Below are positions 1-5,976 of a stretch of DNA of 8,156 bases, piece by piece (position 1 is the first letter of the stretch; every line of letters begins with the position of its first letter). The stretch is from Candidatus Peregrinibacteria bacterium (GTDB lineage: Bacteria; Patescibacteriota; Gracilibacteria; Peribacterales; Peribacteraceae). The translations under genes and the position numbers were made by a program. The DNA is taken from positions 1 through 8,156 of the forward strand of contig JACQCJ010000028.1 in the NCBI GenBank assembly GCA_016201685.1. The letters run 5' to 3'. Below the pieces are notes generated by a model that was not told the origin of the DNA, did not search any database, and saw nothing but the letters and a program-made list of their open reading frames with translations.

Positions 1-642
1 ATGTGGAACCTCCTCCTCGACTTTCTCTTCCCCCGGCGTTCGCTCTCCGGCAGGGAAGGGGAATGGATCACCGATGATGAGCGTCGCCAGCTCCGTGCCA
101 AGCCGATCATTCTCGAGACTGCGATGCTCCGGTCGCGCGGGATCCAGTCGCTCGACCGCATCGTGGCGGCCGCGATGTACGACGATGTGCCGCTCCTCAA
201 GAAAGCCATCCACACGTTCAAGTTCCGCCGGATGCGCTCGCTCGCACCGGAGCTCGGCACGATGCTCGTCGAAGCGTCGAAGGTCAGCTGGACCGATGAT
301 CATCCGGTTCTCTGTCCGGTCCCGCTCCACTGGTCGCGCAGATTCCAGCGCGGATTCAATCAGGCTGAGATGCTCGCACAAATCGTCGCTTCGGCTCGGG
401 GAATTCCCGTTCAATCCCTCGTCCGACGGATTCGTCCGACGGGACATCAGACGCAGCGAACGCGCGAAGAACGCCTCGTTGCCGTTCGCGATGCGTTCCG
501 AGTGGATGCATCTCCGCTTCCTCCCTTCATTGTCTTGATTGATGACGTGACGACGACCGGTGCGACATTGGACGCGTGCGCGGTGGCGCTCAAGCGGGCG
601 GGTGCCCAGAGAGTGGAGGGGTTGGTGGCGGCGTATGGGTGA
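1..642 (+). CDS. comF: ComF-family phosphoribosyltransferase, zinc-ribbon cysteines absent
   Basis: ComF-family proteins carry a type I phosphoribosyltransferase fold and are linked to DNA uptake in competent bacteria; the exact reaction is uncertain. Seen here: the conserved YDDVPLLKKAIHTFKFRR region (about residues 60-77), CPVPLH..R...RGFNQAE (105-123), the QTQRTREERL block (150-159) and the PRPP-binding loop VLIDDVTTTGATL (178-190). The 213-residue length is typical. The N-terminus LLDFLFPRRSLSG aligns with the usual FPxxCxxCG start of the family zinc ribbon, but Ser14 and Ser16 stand where cysteines are expected and no second Cys pair follows; the only cysteines are at 105 and 192. The ATG is the first base of the window, so its upstream context is unseen and a longer protein cannot be excluded. 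A 227-bp gap and a hairpin separate it from rseP, so it probably ends its own unit. Family is confident; a role in competence is inference. Confidence 0.9.
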   Translation: MWNLLLDFLFPRRSLSGREGEWITDDERRQLRAKPIILETAMLRSRGIQSLDRIVAAAMYDDVPLLKKAIHTFKFRRMRSLAPELGTMLVEASKVSWTDDHPVLCPVPLHWSRRFQRGFNQAEMLAQIVASARGIPVQSLVRRIRPTGHQTQRTREERLVAVRDAFRVDASPLPPFIVLIDDVTTTGATLDACAVALKRAGAQRVEGLVAAYG

Positions 643-697
643 GGATGGAGAGGAATACATGTTTGATTTGTATTTTTGTTTCAACCTCCATCCCCGA

Positions 698-720
698 CCC
701 CTCCTCCGATGGAGGAGGGG
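698..720. repeat. Perfect 10-bp C/G-rich hairpin after comF
   Basis: Arms cccctcctcc (698-707) and ggaggagggg (711-720) are exactly complementary around a 3-nt loop. There is no T-run after it on either strand, so it is not a standard intrinsic terminator, although it could still slow polymerase after comF. The preceding CCCCGACCCCTCC core (692-704) recurs with one extra C inside the gene at 6917-7369 (near 7293-7306), suggesting a dispersed C-rich repeat family. The rest of 643-823 holds an AT-rich stretch around 660-682 and nothing else I recognise. Confidence 0.6.
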
Positions 721-823
721 GAATGTCCAAGAGTGTAAATCACCCCTCAGATGAATCGTTCGACTACTTTCCTCGACATCCATCCACCGTAAAATCATTG
801 CTTCACTCAGCAATCCAAACCAT

Positions 824-849
824 TGTGGAAAACTTTTGAGTTTTCCACG
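824..849. promoter_or_regulatory. Inverted pair of DnaA-box-like sites upstream of rseP-dnaA
   Basis: A perfect palindrome, gtggaaaact (825-834) and agttttccac (839-848), surrounds the loop tttg. Read outward it gives TTTTCCACA on the minus strand (824-832) and TTTTCCACG on the plus strand (841-849). TTTTCCACA is the DnaA box described in cyanobacteria and is one base from the E. coli consensus TTATCCACA. The pair covers the expected -35 zone of the rseP promoter. If transcription starts at the rseP ATG the palindrome is not transcribed, which favours a protein-binding operator over an RNA hairpin. No T-run follows, arguing against a comF terminator. Binding by DnaA is inferred. Confidence 0.5.
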
Positions 850-862
850 GGATTGCTAGGAT
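836..862 (+). promoter_or_regulatory. Extended -10 promoter for rseP-dnaA
   Basis: TGCTAGGAT (854-862) fits the extended -10 pattern TGNTANNNT and ends 7 nt before the ATG at 870, predicting a start site at or within a base or two of the codon. Possible -35 hexamers are TTGAGT (836-841, 15-bp spacer) or TTTTGA (834-839, 17-bp spacer); both are weak. The AGGA inside it (858-861) could instead be read as a Shine-Dalgarno site for the same ATG; the same -10 pattern before three other genes favours the promoter reading. Confidence 0.55.
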
Positions 863-869
863 GCCACCC

Positions 870-1985
870 ATGATCAGCATTCTCCTCTCTGCTGTTGCGT
901 TTTTGGCGCTCCTGACAGTCCTCGTTCTCATCCATGAGCTCGGCCACTTCGCCGTTGCTCGGCGCGCGGGCGTGACGGTGGAGGAATTCGGTTTTGGACT
1001 TCCGCCGCGCGCCAAGACTCTCTTCTGGCACGACGGCACACGGTTCTCTCTCAATTGGATTCCCTTCGGAGGCTTCGTGCGGCTCCAGGGCGAGAATGCG
1101 GAAACCTACAAGGAGCGCACGGCCAAGGGCAGCTTTGGCAATGTCGCGGGAGGGTGGCGCATCGCCATCCTCGTCGCGGGGGTCGCCATGAACTTCCTTT
1201 TCGCGATCATCCTTCTCACGATCGGTTTCTCAGTCGGTCGCTGGATTCCGACCTATCTCAGCTTCGAAGAGATGCGCGCCGCGGCCGTTTCCGGCGAGAT
1301 CCACATGGATCCCGGCGTCCTGATCGATCAAGTGCTGCCCGGGGGCACGGCCGCCACCGCACACGTTCCCGCGCGCGGCGTGCTTCTCGCGATCGACGAC
1401 GCTCCCGTCTTCGCTCCCACGGACGTGGCCGCAATCCAGCGCGGCAAGACATCGGTCCGCTACACGCTGCTCCCTGCGGAAGATGCGGCGCGCCCGCTCA
1501 CGATCACCGTGCCCGTAAGGGATGGCAAGACCGGCATCGGCCTCGTGCCGTGGTTGCACGGCGTTTCCGCACCCGAGAGGTCCGTGTGGACGGGCTTTCT
1601 CCTGGCGCTGCGCGAGTCGCGCGTGATGACGGTGCAGACGATCGAGGGCATCGGCAAGCTCGCCGCATCGCTCCTCCTCGGCGGACGGGTGCCCGAAGGC
1701 ATCACGGGAATTGTGGGGATCGCGCAGCTGACGCACTCCTCGCTCCAGGAGGGCTTCCTCACGTACCTGCGGCTCGTTTCGCTCCTTAGCCTCAGCCTCG
1801 CCATTCTCAACATCCTCCCGCTGCCGGCCCTCGACGGCGGGCGGCTGCTCTTCGTGCTCATCGAGCTCGTCCGCGGCAAGCCGATGAACCGCACGATGGA
1901 AACGTGGACGAACGCCGTGGGGTTCGCCGTCCTTCTGGGGCTCATCATCATCATTACCTACCACGACGTCGTCCGTCTCTTCTGA
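870..1985 (+). CDS. rseP: RseP-type site-2 zinc metalloprotease (M50B)
   Basis: Membrane-embedded protease that cuts substrates inside or near the membrane; in model bacteria it releases sigma factors from anti-sigma factors or clears signal peptides. Counting from ATG 870 (371 residues), HELGH lies at 22-26 in the first membrane helix, the second zinc-ligand region NILPLPALDGG at 314-324 (Asp322), and family motifs GFGLPPR (41-47) and IPFGGFVRL (64-72) lie in the loop. A degenerate single PDZ-like domain occupies about 148-218. Membrane segments: about 2-24, 96-122, 297-318 and 348-366. ATG 861 would add three residues (MPP), but 870 fits better: it gives a direct hydrophobic start, MISILLSAVAFL, and sits 7 nt after an extended -10. 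The stop lies 3 bp before dnaA, so the two are probably co-transcribed. The family is clear; the substrates in this organism are unknown. Confidence 0.93.
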   Translation: MISILLSAVAFLALLTVLVLIHELGHFAVARRAGVTVEEFGFGLPPRAKTLFWHDGTRFSLNWIPFGGFVRLQGENAETYKERTAKGSFGNVAGGWRIAILVAGVAMNFLFAIILLTIGFSVGRWIPTYLSFEEMRAAAVSGEIHMDPGVLIDQVLPGGTAATAHVPARGVLLAIDDAPVFAPTDVAAIQRGKTSVRYTLLPAEDAARPLTITVPVRDGKTGIGLVPWLHGVSAPERSVWTGFLLALRESRVMTVQTIEGIGKLAASLLLGGRVPEGITGIVGIAQLTHSSLQEGFLTYLRLVSLLSLSLAILNILPLPALDGGRLLFVLIELVRGKPMNRTMETWTNAVGFAVLLGLIIIITYHDVVRLF

Positions 1986-1988
1986 ACG

Positions 1989-3464
1989 ATGACCATGCTT
2001 GCCTCTCCGCCGGCGCCCACCGTGCAGATGGATCCTCCGCTGCGCGATCTGTGGATCGACGTGCTGAGGCAGCTCGAGGGGAAACTCCAGCACAGCCAGT
2101 TCATTACGTGGTTCAACGACACGGCCATCCTCGGCAGAGAAGAGGGGACGCTCGTCGTGGGTCTCCCGCTCCCCATGTTCCTCGGATGGCACATGGAGCA
2201 CTACCGCACGCTCACGCTCGAAATCGTCCAGCAGTTCGATCTCACGATCCGCCAGATCGTGTACAAGGTGGACGTCGGTCTCAAAGACAATCCCCAACGC
2301 TCCGTCGATCTGCTCCAGTACTTCCCCGAGCAGAAGCGCCGAAAGCTCCCCGGCAAGCAGGAGGTGAAGCTCGCGGAGGGGATCGTGAGCAAGATCCTCA
2401 ACCCGCGCTACACGCTCGAGCACTTCATCGTGGGATCGAATACGCGGCTCGCGCACGCGGCGTGCCAGGCCGTCGCCATGCAGCCGGGCGGCAAATATAA
2501 TCCTCTCTTCCTGTACGGTGGCGTGGGCCTCGGGAAGACGCACCTCCTCCAGGGAACGGGGAGCGCCATTCTCAAGCAATCACCCAAGGCCACCGTCGTC
2601 TACACCACCACCGAGGACTTCACGAACCAGGTGATCGAGGCCATCCAGCACGCGAAGATGGAGCAGTTTCGGCGGCGCTACCGCCTCGTCGACGTGCTCA
2701 TCATCGATGACGTGCAATTCCTCGCGAACAAAGAACGCACGCAGGAGGAATTCTTTCACACGTTCAACGCCCTCTACGAGGACCGCAAGCAGATCATCAT
2801 TTCGGCTGATCGCCCGCCCCAGGAACTCCAGCTCGAAGACCGCCTCATCTCGCGTTTCGAGCGCGGCATGATCGCCGATGTCTCGCTTCCCGATTACGAG
2901 ACGCGCCTCGCGATCCTCGCAGAGAAGGCGGCGGAGTACGAGGTGTTCCTCGACATGCACGTCCTCCAATTCATCGCGGAGCACGTCACCCGCAACGTCC
3001 GCGAGCTCGAGGGCATCCTCATGCAGGCGGTGGCCCTTTACGAGCTCGAGCAGCGCATGCCGACGATCAAGAGCATCGCGGAGATCATGCGGAAATTGAG
3101 CAAGGATCCGTACGTGGAGGAGACGCCGGTCGGCTTCGAGAAGCCCGAGAAGAAGCAGCCGACGTTCCAAGAAGTGATGGAGGGAGTCTCGCGCTACTAC
3201 TCGGTCTCCGTGCAGGACATGATGGGTGCAAGCAGAGTCCGCGAAATCCTCCTCCCGCGCCAGATCGCGATGCACCTGGGCCGCAAGCATCTGCGCATGA
3301 GCACCGTGCGGCTGGGCGAAGTCTTCAGTGGCCGCGACCATACAACGGTGATGAACGCCCTCAAGAAGATCGATCAGATGTCGCAGAACGATTCGCAGTT
3401 GCTTCGGGAGATTCGTGCTATTGAGCAGGAGGTGGGGTTGGCTGAGTGGAAAGACAATGGGTGA
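1989..3464 (+). CDS. dnaA: Chromosomal replication initiator DnaA
   Basis: AAA+ ATPase that binds DnaA boxes and opens the replication origin. In the 491-residue product, domain I is at about 15-90 (LWIDVLRQLEGKLQHSQFITWF), with a short linker to about 135. The AAA+ core follows with Walker A GGVGLGKT (177-184), Walker B LIIDDVQF (237-244), sensor 1 IIISADRPP (269-277), Arg finger in SRF (Arg289) and sensor 2 Arg338. Domain IV has the DNA-binding helix signature SGRDHTTVMNA (447-457). Length is normal. Small departures: SRFERG where many DnaA have SRFEWG, and SADRPP for the usual SDRPP. The start is 3 bp after rseP without a Shine-Dalgarno site; ATG 1995 or ATG 2028 (MDPPLRDLW) are possible alternatives. 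Linkage to rseP, with no dnaN following, is not the classic dnaA-dnaN layout. Probable self-regulation through the palindrome at 824-849. Confidence 0.97.
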   Translation: MTMLASPPAPTVQMDPPLRDLWIDVLRQLEGKLQHSQFITWFNDTAILGREEGTLVVGLPLPMFLGWHMEHYRTLTLEIVQQFDLTIRQIVYKVDVGLKDNPQRSVDLLQYFPEQKRRKLPGKQEVKLAEGIVSKILNPRYTLEHFIVGSNTRLAHAACQAVAMQPGGKYNPLFLYGGVGLGKTHLLQGTGSAILKQSPKATVVYTTTEDFTNQVIEAIQHAKMEQFRRRYRLVDVLIIDDVQFLANKERTQEEFFHTFNALYEDRKQIIISADRPPQELQLEDRLISRFERGMIADVSLPDYETRLAILAEKAAEYEVFLDMHVLQFIAEHVTRNVRELEGILMQAVALYELEQRMPTIKSIAEIMRKLSKDPYVEETPVGFEKPEKKQPTFQEVMEGVSRYYSVSVQDMMGASRVREILLPRQIAMHLGRKHLRMSTVRLGEVFSGRDHTTVMNALKKIDQMSQNDSQLLREIRAIEQEVGLAEWKDNG

Positions 3465-3484
3465 TGTTCTCTTCTGCCTGCCAA

Positions 3485-3496
3485 CACTGGTACAGT
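3485..3496 (+). promoter_or_regulatory. Extended -10 promoter for the 3504 gene
   Basis: TGGTACAGT (3488-3496) matches TGNTANNNT and ends 7 nt before ATG 3504, again predicting a leaderless start. No good -35 is visible 15-19 bp upstream, only a pyrimidine-rich stretch. The 9-mer CACTGGTAC (3485-3493) recurs exactly at 4008-4016 before thrS, so both promoters may respond to the same factor or simply share a strong core element. Confidence 0.5.
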
Positions 3497-3503
3497 ATGA
3501 AGT

Positions 3504-3974
3504 ATGACATCTGTGCCTCGAAAGGAGCCGTCACTCGAAGAGCACGCCAATAATTTCGTTTGTATTGGCCATCCATACAACGCGAGTACTTTTCTCGCCA
3601 AGCCTCTGGAACGGCAGCGCGGGATCCTCACAATCATCCACAAGGCCGCAGATCTTGCTGGATCAATCCTGAAACAACTTGAATGCCTTCTCGGGGAAGA
3701 ATGTCTGAGGCTGCGAGAACAGTGGGCAATCGACAAGGGGCCACAGAGTCTTGCCTATCATACATGCCTCCAAGAAGGTGATATCCCGATTGAAGACATG
3801 CAGCAAGAAGTCACAGAGCGTTTGCGAATACTCAAGGAAGGATACCTTCGCTGGGTTGAAATCCAACTCATCGTGAGAGGAGTCCGTGCCTCTGGCGTCA
3901 CTGAAGCCATCGCAATCATTGAAAGTCCTCTCCCTCATGCAAACCGCTCTGATGGAGAAGTGGCTGTTTCCTGA
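3504..3974 (+). CDS. Unrecognised 156-residue soluble protein
   Basis: I do not recognise a family. The product has no hydrophobic segment long enough for a membrane helix and no signal peptide, so it is probably cytoplasmic. It looks mostly helical: about 32-72 (LAKPLERQRGILTIIHKAADL onward) and about 98-140 carry regular hydrophobic spacing, with a short acidic stretch at 92-103. Four cysteines are scattered without a metal-binding spacing. The sequence is visibly less GC-rich at third positions than dnaA and thrS, which may mean a younger or transferred gene. An extended -10 lies 7 nt before the ATG, supporting both the start and real expression. It lies between dnaA and thrS with its own promoter, so the neighbours do not suggest a function. 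An open frame of this length could be spurious, but its promoter and close fit into the gap favour a real gene. Confidence 0.6.
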   Translation: MTSVPRKEPSLEEHANNFVCIGHPYNASTFLAKPLERQRGILTIIHKAADLAGSILKQLECLLGEECLRLREQWAIDKGPQSLAYHTCLQEGDIPIEDMQQEVTERLRILKEGYLRWVEIQLIVRGVRASGVTEAIAIIESPLPHANRSDGEVAVS

Positions 3975-3991
3975 ATATCCTCAGTCAGTCT

Positions 3992-4019
3992 TTGCTGAAC
4001 CACTGGGCACTGGTACTCT
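3992..4019 (+). promoter_or_regulatory. Promoter for thrS (-35 TTGCTG, extended -10)
   Basis: TGGTACTCT (4011-4019) fits TGNTANNNT and ends 6 nt before ATG 4026. TTGCTG (3992-3997) stands 16 bp upstream of the hexamer TACTCT (4014-4019) as a reasonable -35. No T-box leader, tRNA-like fold or long untranslated region fits in the 51 bp between the previous stop and thrS, so leader-based control is unlikely. Confidence 0.55.
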
Positions 4020-4025
4020 CCAACC

Positions 4026-5846
4026 ATGTCCAAGAGCTCTGAACGAGAACCCAACGATCTCCACAAGCTCCGCCACTCGCTCGCGCACGTGCTTGCGCAG
4101 GCGGCGCTGAAGCTCTGGCCGGGGACGAAGATCACCATCGGCCCGCCAATCGATTACGGCTGTTATTACGATTTTCTCTTCCAGAAGCCGATTTCCGAAG
4201 ATGATTTCCCCGCGATCGAGAAGGAGATGACGAAGATCATCCATCAGGCCCAGACCTTTCGCTGCGATGATCTCACTCCCACCGATGCCAAGAAGTTCTG
4301 GAAGAATCGCCATCAGCCGTTCAAAGTCGAGTTGATCGAAGATTTGGAAAAGAATGAAGGCGTCACATCCGTCTCGCACTACGCGAACATCGGGCCCAAA
4401 GGGGAGGAGACGTTCGTCGATCTCTGTCGAGGCGGCCACGTTGAATCGTTCAAAGAGATCCCGGTCGACTGTTTCAAGATCATGAGCATTGCAGGCGCGT
4501 ACTGGCGAGGCGATGAGAAGCGGGAACAATTGACGAGAATCTATGTCGCGGCATTTCCCACCAAAGCCGAACTCGATCAGTACTTCAAGAACCGAGAAGA
4601 AGCTGCCAAGTACGATCACCGGGTTCTGGGCAGAGAGATGCACCTCTTCGTCCTCTCGGAGATCGTCGGCCTCGGTCTCCCAATGCTCGCGCCGAAGGGG
4701 GCGATCATCCGTCAGGAACTCGAGAACTGGATTCGTGAGGAACTCAAGAGACGCGGCTACAGCTTCGCCTACACGCCGAACATCGGACGTGCGGATCTGT
4801 ACAAGAAGTCCGGCCACCTCGATTTTTTCAGAGAGAACATCTTTCCGCTTCTGGAAGCCGACGACAGCGCGTACGTCCTCAAGCCGATGAACTGCCCGCA
4901 CCACATGGAAGTGTACCGCAGCGAGCCGCACAGCTACCGCGATCTCCCCGTGCGTATCGCTGAGTTCGGCACGGTGTATCGCTATGAAAAAAGCGGACAA
5001 GTCGGAGGTCTCACGAGAGTCCGCGGCTTCACACAGGATGACGCGCACATCTTCATGCGCCCCGACCAGATGCAGCAGGAGATCGAAGGCATTCTGGATC
5101 TCTCCTTCCACATCTACCGCACGCTCGGCTTCAACGATTTCACCCTCCGCCTGAGCCTGCACGATCCCGCCAAGAGGGAGCAGTACGTCGGCAGCGATGA
5201 GAACTGGCGGATGGCTGAGGAGACCCTGCGCAAAGCGCTGGATGCGATGAAGTTGCCGTACGTCGATGGTGTGGGGGAGGCCGCGTTCTATGGCCCGAAG
5301 GTGGACCTGATCGTTCGCGACGCATTCAGCCGGGAATGGCAGCTCGGGACGATCCCGCAAGTGGATTACAACATGCCGGCCCGGTTCGATCTCCACTACA
5401 TCGACGAGCACGGGGAGAAGAAGCAGCCCATCATGATGCATCGAGCGATCTTTGGCTCCTTCGAGCGGTTCATCGGGGTTCTCATCGAGCACTTCAAAGG
5501 GCTCTTCCCGCTGTGGCTCGCTCCTGTCCAAGTTGCGATTCTCCCGGTCGCAGAGGTCCACGAAGTATACGCGCACGATCTGGAGGCTCGATTGAAACGG
5601 GAGGGTGTTCGCGTCGTCTTCCTCTATCACACCGAGTCGCTCGGCAAAAGGATCAGAGAAGGGGAGACCTGGAAGATTCCCTACCTGCTGGTGATGGGGG
5701 ACAAAGAAATCGCGGAGCATTCCGTCACGGTTCGCAACGTGAAGACGAAGAAGCAGGTCGTGGTTCCGGTCGAGGAATTCGTTTCGACGATGACGCAAGA
5801 TATTCGGGATCGGAAGCTCGAAGCATCGATCGGCATCTCCACGTGA
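4026..5846 (+). CDS. thrS: Threonyl-tRNA synthetase lacking the TGS domain
   Basis: Class II synthetase charging tRNA-Thr in the cytoplasm. The 606-residue product begins directly at the editing domain: HSLAH (His17, His21) and DLCRGGH (Cys134, His138) form the Ser-tRNA-Thr editing site. The catalytic core has the three zinc ligands Cys290 (MNCPHH), His341 (DDAHIF) and His472 (MMHRAIFGS), motif 2 in VYRYEKSG...LTRVRGFTQDD (317-339), and motif 3 in HRAIFGSFERF (472-482). The anticodon-binding domain spans about 500-598, with GKRIREGETWKIPYLLVMGDKE (540-561, including the conserved IPY). E. coli ThrRS is 642 residues with an N-terminal TGS domain of about 60 residues, which is absent here. The ATG lies 6 nt after an extended -10, and upstream sequence is occupied by another gene, so the short N-terminus looks real. 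GGH replaces the usual GPH. All key residues are present, so it should be active. Confidence 0.96.
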   Translation: MSKSSEREPNDLHKLRHSLAHVLAQAALKLWPGTKITIGPPIDYGCYYDFLFQKPISEDDFPAIEKEMTKIIHQAQTFRCDDLTPTDAKKFWKNRHQPFKVELIEDLEKNEGVTSVSHYANIGPKGEETFVDLCRGGHVESFKEIPVDCFKIMSIAGAYWRGDEKREQLTRIYVAAFPTKAELDQYFKNREEAAKYDHRVLGREMHLFVLSEIVGLGLPMLAPKGAIIRQELENWIREELKRRGYSFAYTPNIGRADLYKKSGHLDFFRENIFPLLEADDSAYVLKPMNCPHHMEVYRSEPHSYRDLPVRIAEFGTVYRYEKSGQVGGLTRVRGFTQDDAHIFMRPDQMQQEIEGILDLSFHIYRTLGFNDFTLRLSLHDPAKREQYVGSDENWRMAEETLRKALDAMKLPYVDGVGEAAFYGPKVDLIVRDAFSREWQLGTIPQVDYNMPARFDLHYIDEHGEKKQPIMMHRAIFGSFERFIGVLIEHFKGLFPLWLAPVQVAILPVAEVHEVYAHDLEARLKREGVRVVFLYHTESLGKRIREGETWKIPYLLVMGDKEIAEHSVTVRNVKTKKQVVVPVEEFVSTMTQDIRDRKLEASIGIST

Positions 5847-5851
5847 TCCGT

Positions 5852-5879
5852 GCATGGTGCAAAATAATGATCACCATGC
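5852..5879. repeat. Inverted repeat just after thrS
   Basis: gcatggtg (5852-5859) and caccatgc (5872-5879) are exactly complementary across a 12-nt A/T-rich loop, starting 6 nt after the thrS stop. There is no T-run on the 3' side. GTGATCCG occurs just before (5843-5850) and again at 5887-5894, so the segment is bracketed by an 8-bp direct repeat. It could help end thrS transcription or protect the 3' end; this is weakly supported. Confidence 0.35.
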
Positions 5880-5893
5880 GATTCATGTGATCC

Positions 5894-5911
5894 GCGGGCA
5901 AGTATGCCCGC
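5894..5911. terminator. GC-rich hairpin between thrS and the Lgt-like gene, possible terminator
   Basis: gcgggca (5894-5900) pairs perfectly with tgcccgc (5905-5911) around the loop agta. The stem is strong, but the following bases are tctgatagtg, not a T-run, so it is a poor intrinsic terminator. Together with the repeat at 5852-5879 it separates thrS from the promoter of the next unit. Confidence 0.3.
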
Positions 5912-5939
5912 TCTGATAGTGGGGGTGATTGATGTACTG

Positions 5940-5968
5940 GTGACGCACGCGACGCCTTTTGCTACGCT
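5940..5968 (+). promoter_or_regulatory. Promoter for the Lgt-like membrane operon
   Basis: TGCTACGCT (5960-5968) fits TGNTANNNT and ends 8 nt before ATG 5977. GTGACG (5940-5945) shares TGAC with the -35 consensus at a 17-bp spacer. If correct, the in-frame TTG at 5959 lies inside the promoter and cannot be the start codon, which fixes the start at 5977. Confidence 0.5.
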
Positions 5969-5976
5969 CTCCTCCG

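Noticed and set aside
825..848. Palindrome as an intrinsic terminator for comF
   Set aside because: The stem is followed by gggattgct, with no T-run; promoter overlap and box similarity fit an operator better.
643..869. Replication origin in the comF-rseP spacer
   Set aside because: Only two DnaA-box-like sites are present, both in one palindrome over a promoter, and there is no box cluster or strong AT-rich unwinding region.
1230..2579. A 449-codon minus-strand frame across rseP and dnaA, and another at 2580-3341
   Set aside because: Both are rich in His, Arg, Glu and Asp with no domain, as expected for antisense shadows of biased codons; the plus-strand genes are unambiguous.
3634..3642. 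TCATCCACA as an additional DnaA box
   Set aside because: A single isolated near-match inside a coding region, with no paired site and no regulatory context.
3981..5855. A 624-codon open frame on the minus strand fully opposite thrS
   Set aside because: It mirrors thrS codon bias in a GC-rich gene, shows no recognisable motif, and the plus strand carries an intact conserved enzyme.
5959..5976. TTG at 5959 as the start of the Lgt-like gene
   Set aside because: It would lie inside the predicted -10 element and adds residues (MLRSPP) that do not fit the family N-terminus.
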